Under the pieces are notes generated by a model. The model was given only the letters and a program-made list of their open reading frames with translations. It ran no database searches and was not told the origin of the DNA. Positions 61,573-64,000 of a stretch of DNA of 64,000 nucleotides are shown here, one piece after another; position 1 is the first letter of the stretch, and the number at the start of each line of letters is the position of its first letter. Location of the stretch: NCBI GenBank assembly GCA_002368155.1, contig AP018180.1, positions 3,288,719 through 3,352,718 of the forward strand, given 5' to 3'. The stretch comes from Nostoc carneum NIES-2107 (GTDB lineage: Bacteria; Cyanobacteriota; Cyanobacteriia; Cyanobacteriales; Nostocaceae). The position numbers were made by a program, and so were the translations under genes.

Positions 61573-62174
61573 ACTCGCAGCTTATCGATCAGTTGGGATT
61601 AAAACTCACTGTTAACGGACTACCTTACGAAATTCCTCTGCATCCCCAACTAGTGCATCTAACATTGGGTTTATTTATTATTGCCATCCTCTTTGATATC
61701 GCAGCCACACTTTTTCCTATAGAAAAACCGATTTTTAAATTTTTAGGTCTTCCTGCTATCCGTGCGGGTCTGTTTGATGTCGGTTGGTACAATCTCCTAG
61801 CGGCGGCGACTGTAACTTTTTTCACTGTGGCGGCGGGATTTTTTGAGCTACTGCTAGCAAACCCACCAGTTAACGAAAAGAGTGCTTGGGGTTTGAGCGC
61901 TCCTTTAACAATGCTGTTGCATGGTTTAGGTGGCGTGTTGTTGTTAGCAACTATGGTGGGAATGGCTGTGTGGCGAGGCTTACAACGCTACCGTTGGCGC
62001 AAAGATTCACCAAGACAGGTGCAGTGGAGCTACTTGTTACTAGGAATTGTCATCCTCGGCATTTTATATGTTCACGGAACATTAGGGGCGCAATTAGGAG
62101 AAGAGTTTGGCATCCACGTTACTGCTGCAAAATTACTTCAGCAAGGTAAAAATCCTGATTTGTTACTCAAATAA
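61569..62174 (+). CDS. DUF2231 membrane protein (second of a pair)
   Basis: 201 residues from ATG 61569, overlapping the previous stop by four bases. PLHPQLVHLTLGLFIIAILF repeats the HP-x2-VH motif of the first protein; LTMLLHGLGGVLLLATMVGM and EFGIHVTAAKLLQQ follow. Probably a heterodimer partner of the first DUF2231 protein. The frame is open further upstream to 61356, but that part overlaps the first gene and is spurious. Confidence 0.85.
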   Translation: MNSQLIDQLGLKLTVNGLPYEIPLHPQLVHLTLGLFIIAILFDIAATLFPIEKPIFKFLGLPAIRAGLFDVGWYNLLAAATVTFFTVAAGFFELLLANPPVNEKSAWGLSAPLTMLLHGLGGVLLLATMVGMAVWRGLQRYRWRKDSPRQVQWSYLLLGIVILGILYVHGTLGAQLGEEFGIHVTAAKLLQQGKNPDLLLK

Positions 62175-62427
62175 TTATGCTTGTCTATTATTTCATTGCG
62201 GGTAACTATAGCAAGAGTAATTTCGGTGTAAGTTCAGCTAGTTTATTTTGGCATTGTGTTGATGTTGTGTGATACCAATTCAATACCTTACTGCTACAAA
62301 TTACTTCATCTGCTTGCCTATGCGTATCATTTTTAAAATGAAGCAGTATGAGTGTTTTTATTTTCCCATCTCTACATTTAGCGAGCATAAAATCATTCAA
62401 AAAATCGATGTTTCTCAGGAGTATTCA

Positions 62428-62679
62428 ATGAACTTGTTATTACAACAATTACCAGGCTCAGAGCTTGCACCCAAAACAATTCAAGAAACCCCATCACCAG
62501 GTGCAGCACAAGACCCACTCATTGCCAAAAATCTGCAAAAAGGTCAGTATGTCGGCATTATTGGGCTAGCGATCGCACTAGTTGCGGCTGTGGGCTTTTT
62601 TAGCCGCAGAGTTGAATATGCGATTTTGCTAGCTGTTATTCTTAGCTTGGGTTTAATAGCCTTTTTCTTATTTCTCTAA
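62428..62679 (+). CDS. Small membrane protein, 83 aa, unknown
   Basis: ATG 62428 has AGGAG eight bases upstream. Polar N-terminus (NLLLQQLPGSELAPKTIQET) and two C-terminal hydrophobic segments (YVGIIGLAIALVAAVGFF, YAILLAVILSLGLIAFFLFL). The frame extends upstream to 62269 but that part is non-coding in character. Lies between the DUF2231 pair and the flavoprotein, possibly the same transcript. Confidence 0.65.
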   Translation: MNLLLQQLPGSELAPKTIQETPSPGAAQDPLIAKNLQKGQYVGIIGLAIALVAAVGFFSRRVEYAILLAVILSLGLIAFFLFL

Positions 62680-62754
62680 GCAAATATGTTCTGAGTCATT
62701 TGTCAATACAAATGGCTCTTTATATTGGTTGATATATTGGGGAGTACGGGAATA

Positions 62755-62800
62755 AATAATTAACCGCAGATGGAAGAGGATAAACGCAGATACAGCAGAT
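62755..62800. repeat. Dispersed repeat (AATTAACCGCAGATGGAAGA)
   Basis: AATTAACCGCAGATGGAAGA GGATAAACGCAGATAC resembles 40176-40220 (AATTAACCGTAGATAGAAGA...) and parts of the repeats near 5280 and 15130. Small dispersed repeat, non-coding. Confidence 0.5.
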
Positions 62801-62857
62801 TAGGCGTGAAAAAATAGCAATTTAACTATCTAAAAATTTTGCAAGGGAAGAGATTTT

Positions 62858-64000
62858 ATGAGCAACCCAGTTTATCAAACTGTGATTCTAGGTGGTGGCT
62901 TCACAGGTCTATTTACTGCTTTACATTTAGCTCACGAACATTATCCTCGCTCAGTCATATTAATTGATAAAAATGAGCGCTTTTGTTTTAAGCCATTACT
63001 GTATGAATATTTCGATGGCGAGATGGATAGTTTTCAAGTAGTACCCCGCTTTTCGGAATTACTTCAAGGTAGTGGTGTAATTTTTGTTCAAGATACCGTC
63101 GATTCCATAGACTTGCAGCAACGAGAAGTAAAATTAGCTTCGGGAAATTCCTACAGCTACAGTAATTTAGTCTTAGCTTTGGGTAGTGTGACTGGCTATC
63201 ATCAGGTTAAAGGTGCAAAAGAAAATGCTTTCCCATTTTGGACACAAGCAGATGCGATCGCACTCGATAAACATTTGCGTGACTGCTTACAAAGAGCCTT
63301 GCAAACTGAAGATGCAGAACAACGCCGACAATTGCTAACGGTAGTCATAGTTGGTGGTGGTGCTTCTGGCGTAGAAATGGCAGCAACTTTAGCAGATTTT
63401 CTCCCGCTTTGGTATAGCGCTTTAGGCGGAAATCCTCAGGAAATCCATGTGGTTTTGCTCAATCATGGTGACAAAATTCTCGACGGCGATATTAACGATC
63501 CGCTACGCCCAAACGCCGAACAAGAATTACGAAAACGCACTGTACCAATCGAAATTCTCAGGGGAGCAGAAGCCACTGCGGTTGACTCCAACTCTATTGA
63601 ATATAAAACTAACGAGCAAGTTAAAACTTTACCAACTTACACCACAATCTGGACAGCCGGAACTTCCAACCATCCCTTAATTCAAGACTTACCAATTCCC
63701 AAAGAAAACCGCGATCGCCATAATCACCCCCTAGTTACGCCTACTATGCAACTGCTCGACTTTCCCGAAGTCTTTGCAGGCGGTGATTGTGTAGCAGTTC
63801 AGGGTAATTCCCTACCACCTACAGCGCAAGTCGCTTATCAACAAGGCGCTACTATTGCCAAAAATTTAAAAGCGATCGCTCTCGGAGAAGAACTGAAACC
63901 TGTGAAAGTTAATATCCGGGGAACTCTCTTAAAGTTGGGGTTAAATGATGCTGCTGCTAACCTTTTCAATGTTTTTGAAGTTGCAGGCGAACCCGCACAC
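62858..64000 (+). CDS. Type II NADH dehydrogenase-like FAD/NAD(P) oxidoreductase (3' end outside window)
   Basis: ATG 62858 with AAGGGAAGAG upstream; open to the window end (381 codons). FAD motif TVILGGGFTGLFTALHLAHE, second nucleotide motif VVIVGGGASGVEMAATLADF, and FPEVFAGGDCVAVQ before PPTAQVAYQQGATIAKNLKA, the layout of NDH-2 (NdbA/B-like) enzymes. It would oxidise NAD(P)H and reduce quinone at the membrane surface. The C-terminal membrane-anchor region is not seen. Confidence 0.88.
   Translation, partial: MSNPVYQTVILGGGFTGLFTALHLAHEHYPRSVILIDKNERFCFKPLLYEYFDGEMDSFQVVPRFSELLQGSGVIFVQDTVDSIDLQQREVKLASGNSYSYSNLVLALGSVTGYHQVKGAKENAFPFWTQADAIALDKHLRDCLQRALQTEDAEQRRQLLTVVIVGGGASGVEMAATLADFLPLWYSALGGNPQEIHVVLLNHGDKILDGDINDPLRPNAEQELRKRTVPIEILRGAEATAVDSNSIEYKTNEQVKTLPTYTTIWTAGTSNHPLIQDLPIPKENRDRHNHPLVTPTMQLLDFPEVFAGGDCVAVQGNSLPPTAQVAYQQGATIAKNLKAIALGEELKPVKVNIRGTLLKLGLNDAAANLFNVFEVAGEPAH

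Noticed and set aside
62269-62427. 53-residue extension of the small membrane protein
   Set aside because: Cys/Tyr/Phe-rich non-coding-like sequence; AGGAG precedes the internal ATG at 62428.

Overview
The window looks like chromosome from a filamentous, probably heterocyst-forming cyanobacterium (Nostoc/Calothrix/Tolypothrix type). This is inferred from the abundant HIP1 octamer GCGATCGC, arrays of degenerate heptanucleotide repeats (CCCCAGT, CATTACC, CATTACT and similar) between and into genes, a phytochrome with an Rcp1-type response regulator, very large Ser/Thr-kinase/histidine-kinase hybrids, Uma2 nucleases and many small dispersed repeats. No rRNA, tRNA, CRISPR array, intact insertion sequence or prophage was recognised. 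Layout: 1-5 kb holds the end of an MgtE-type Mg2+ channel, a 55-residue membrane protein, a TetR regulator next to a Rieske-containing FAD carotenoid-desaturase-like enzyme, and an SMR efflux protein. 5.4-7.4 kb encodes a FecCD-type permease and its ATPase. 7.5-14.1 kb has an 1849-residue Ser/Thr kinase-AAA-GAF-histidine kinase facing a J-domain coiled-coil protein. 14.7-22.4 kb is mixed housekeeping: O-methyltransferase, lipoprotein, Uma2 nuclease, bifunctional peptidoglycan hydrolase, DnaG primase, DUF3592 protein. 22.4-28.4 kb has a decayed IS4-family transposase followed by a uronate/gluconate cluster (UxuB-type SDR, UxaC, LacI regulator, GntK) with a 16-bp perfect palindrome between lacI and gntK. 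28.5-35.2 kb has a Rieske oxygenase/Mpo1-like pair, a Ser/Thr kinase fused to a formylglycine-enzyme-like domain whose C-terminus resembles a diversity-generating retroelement variable region, a 5'-nucleotidase and a GHL10 hydrolase. 35.6-41.1 kb has a cyclic-peptide-type ABC exporter, a secreted small protein, a short NB-ARC (STAND) protein and an SDR. 41.1-41.7 kb is a graveyard of transposase and DUF4351 fragments. 41.7-50.6 kb has a histidine phosphatase, Hsp20, a GCS2-family ligase, an M48 peptidase, a TetR/tautomerase/thioesterase group sharing GACC-N4-GGTC operators, and a methyltransferase. 50.8-55.7 kb is a light-signalling block: phytochrome, response regulator and REC-GAF-histidine kinase, all on the minus strand. 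56.0-64.0 kb has a lipase-like hydrolase, a hybrid peroxiredoxin-glutaredoxin, an alpha/beta hydrolase with no visible nucleophile Ser, a histidine kinase paralogous to the C-terminus of the giant hybrid, two overlapping DUF2231 membrane proteins, a small membrane protein and the start of a type II NADH-dehydrogenase-like flavoprotein. The strongest structural signal outside genes is a set of non-autonomous miniature elements. Two 126-bp copies and one 203-bp element share related terminal inverted repeats (CAATAC...GTTAAG) and each is flanked by a 10-bp target duplication. Another family has TAATACCAATT ends, another GACTTACGCA ends, and one copy carries CTAGTAGTCTG ends. These elements, the heptamer arrays and a 28-bp in-frame repeat have visibly changed gene ends, gene starts and even protein sequence in this window.
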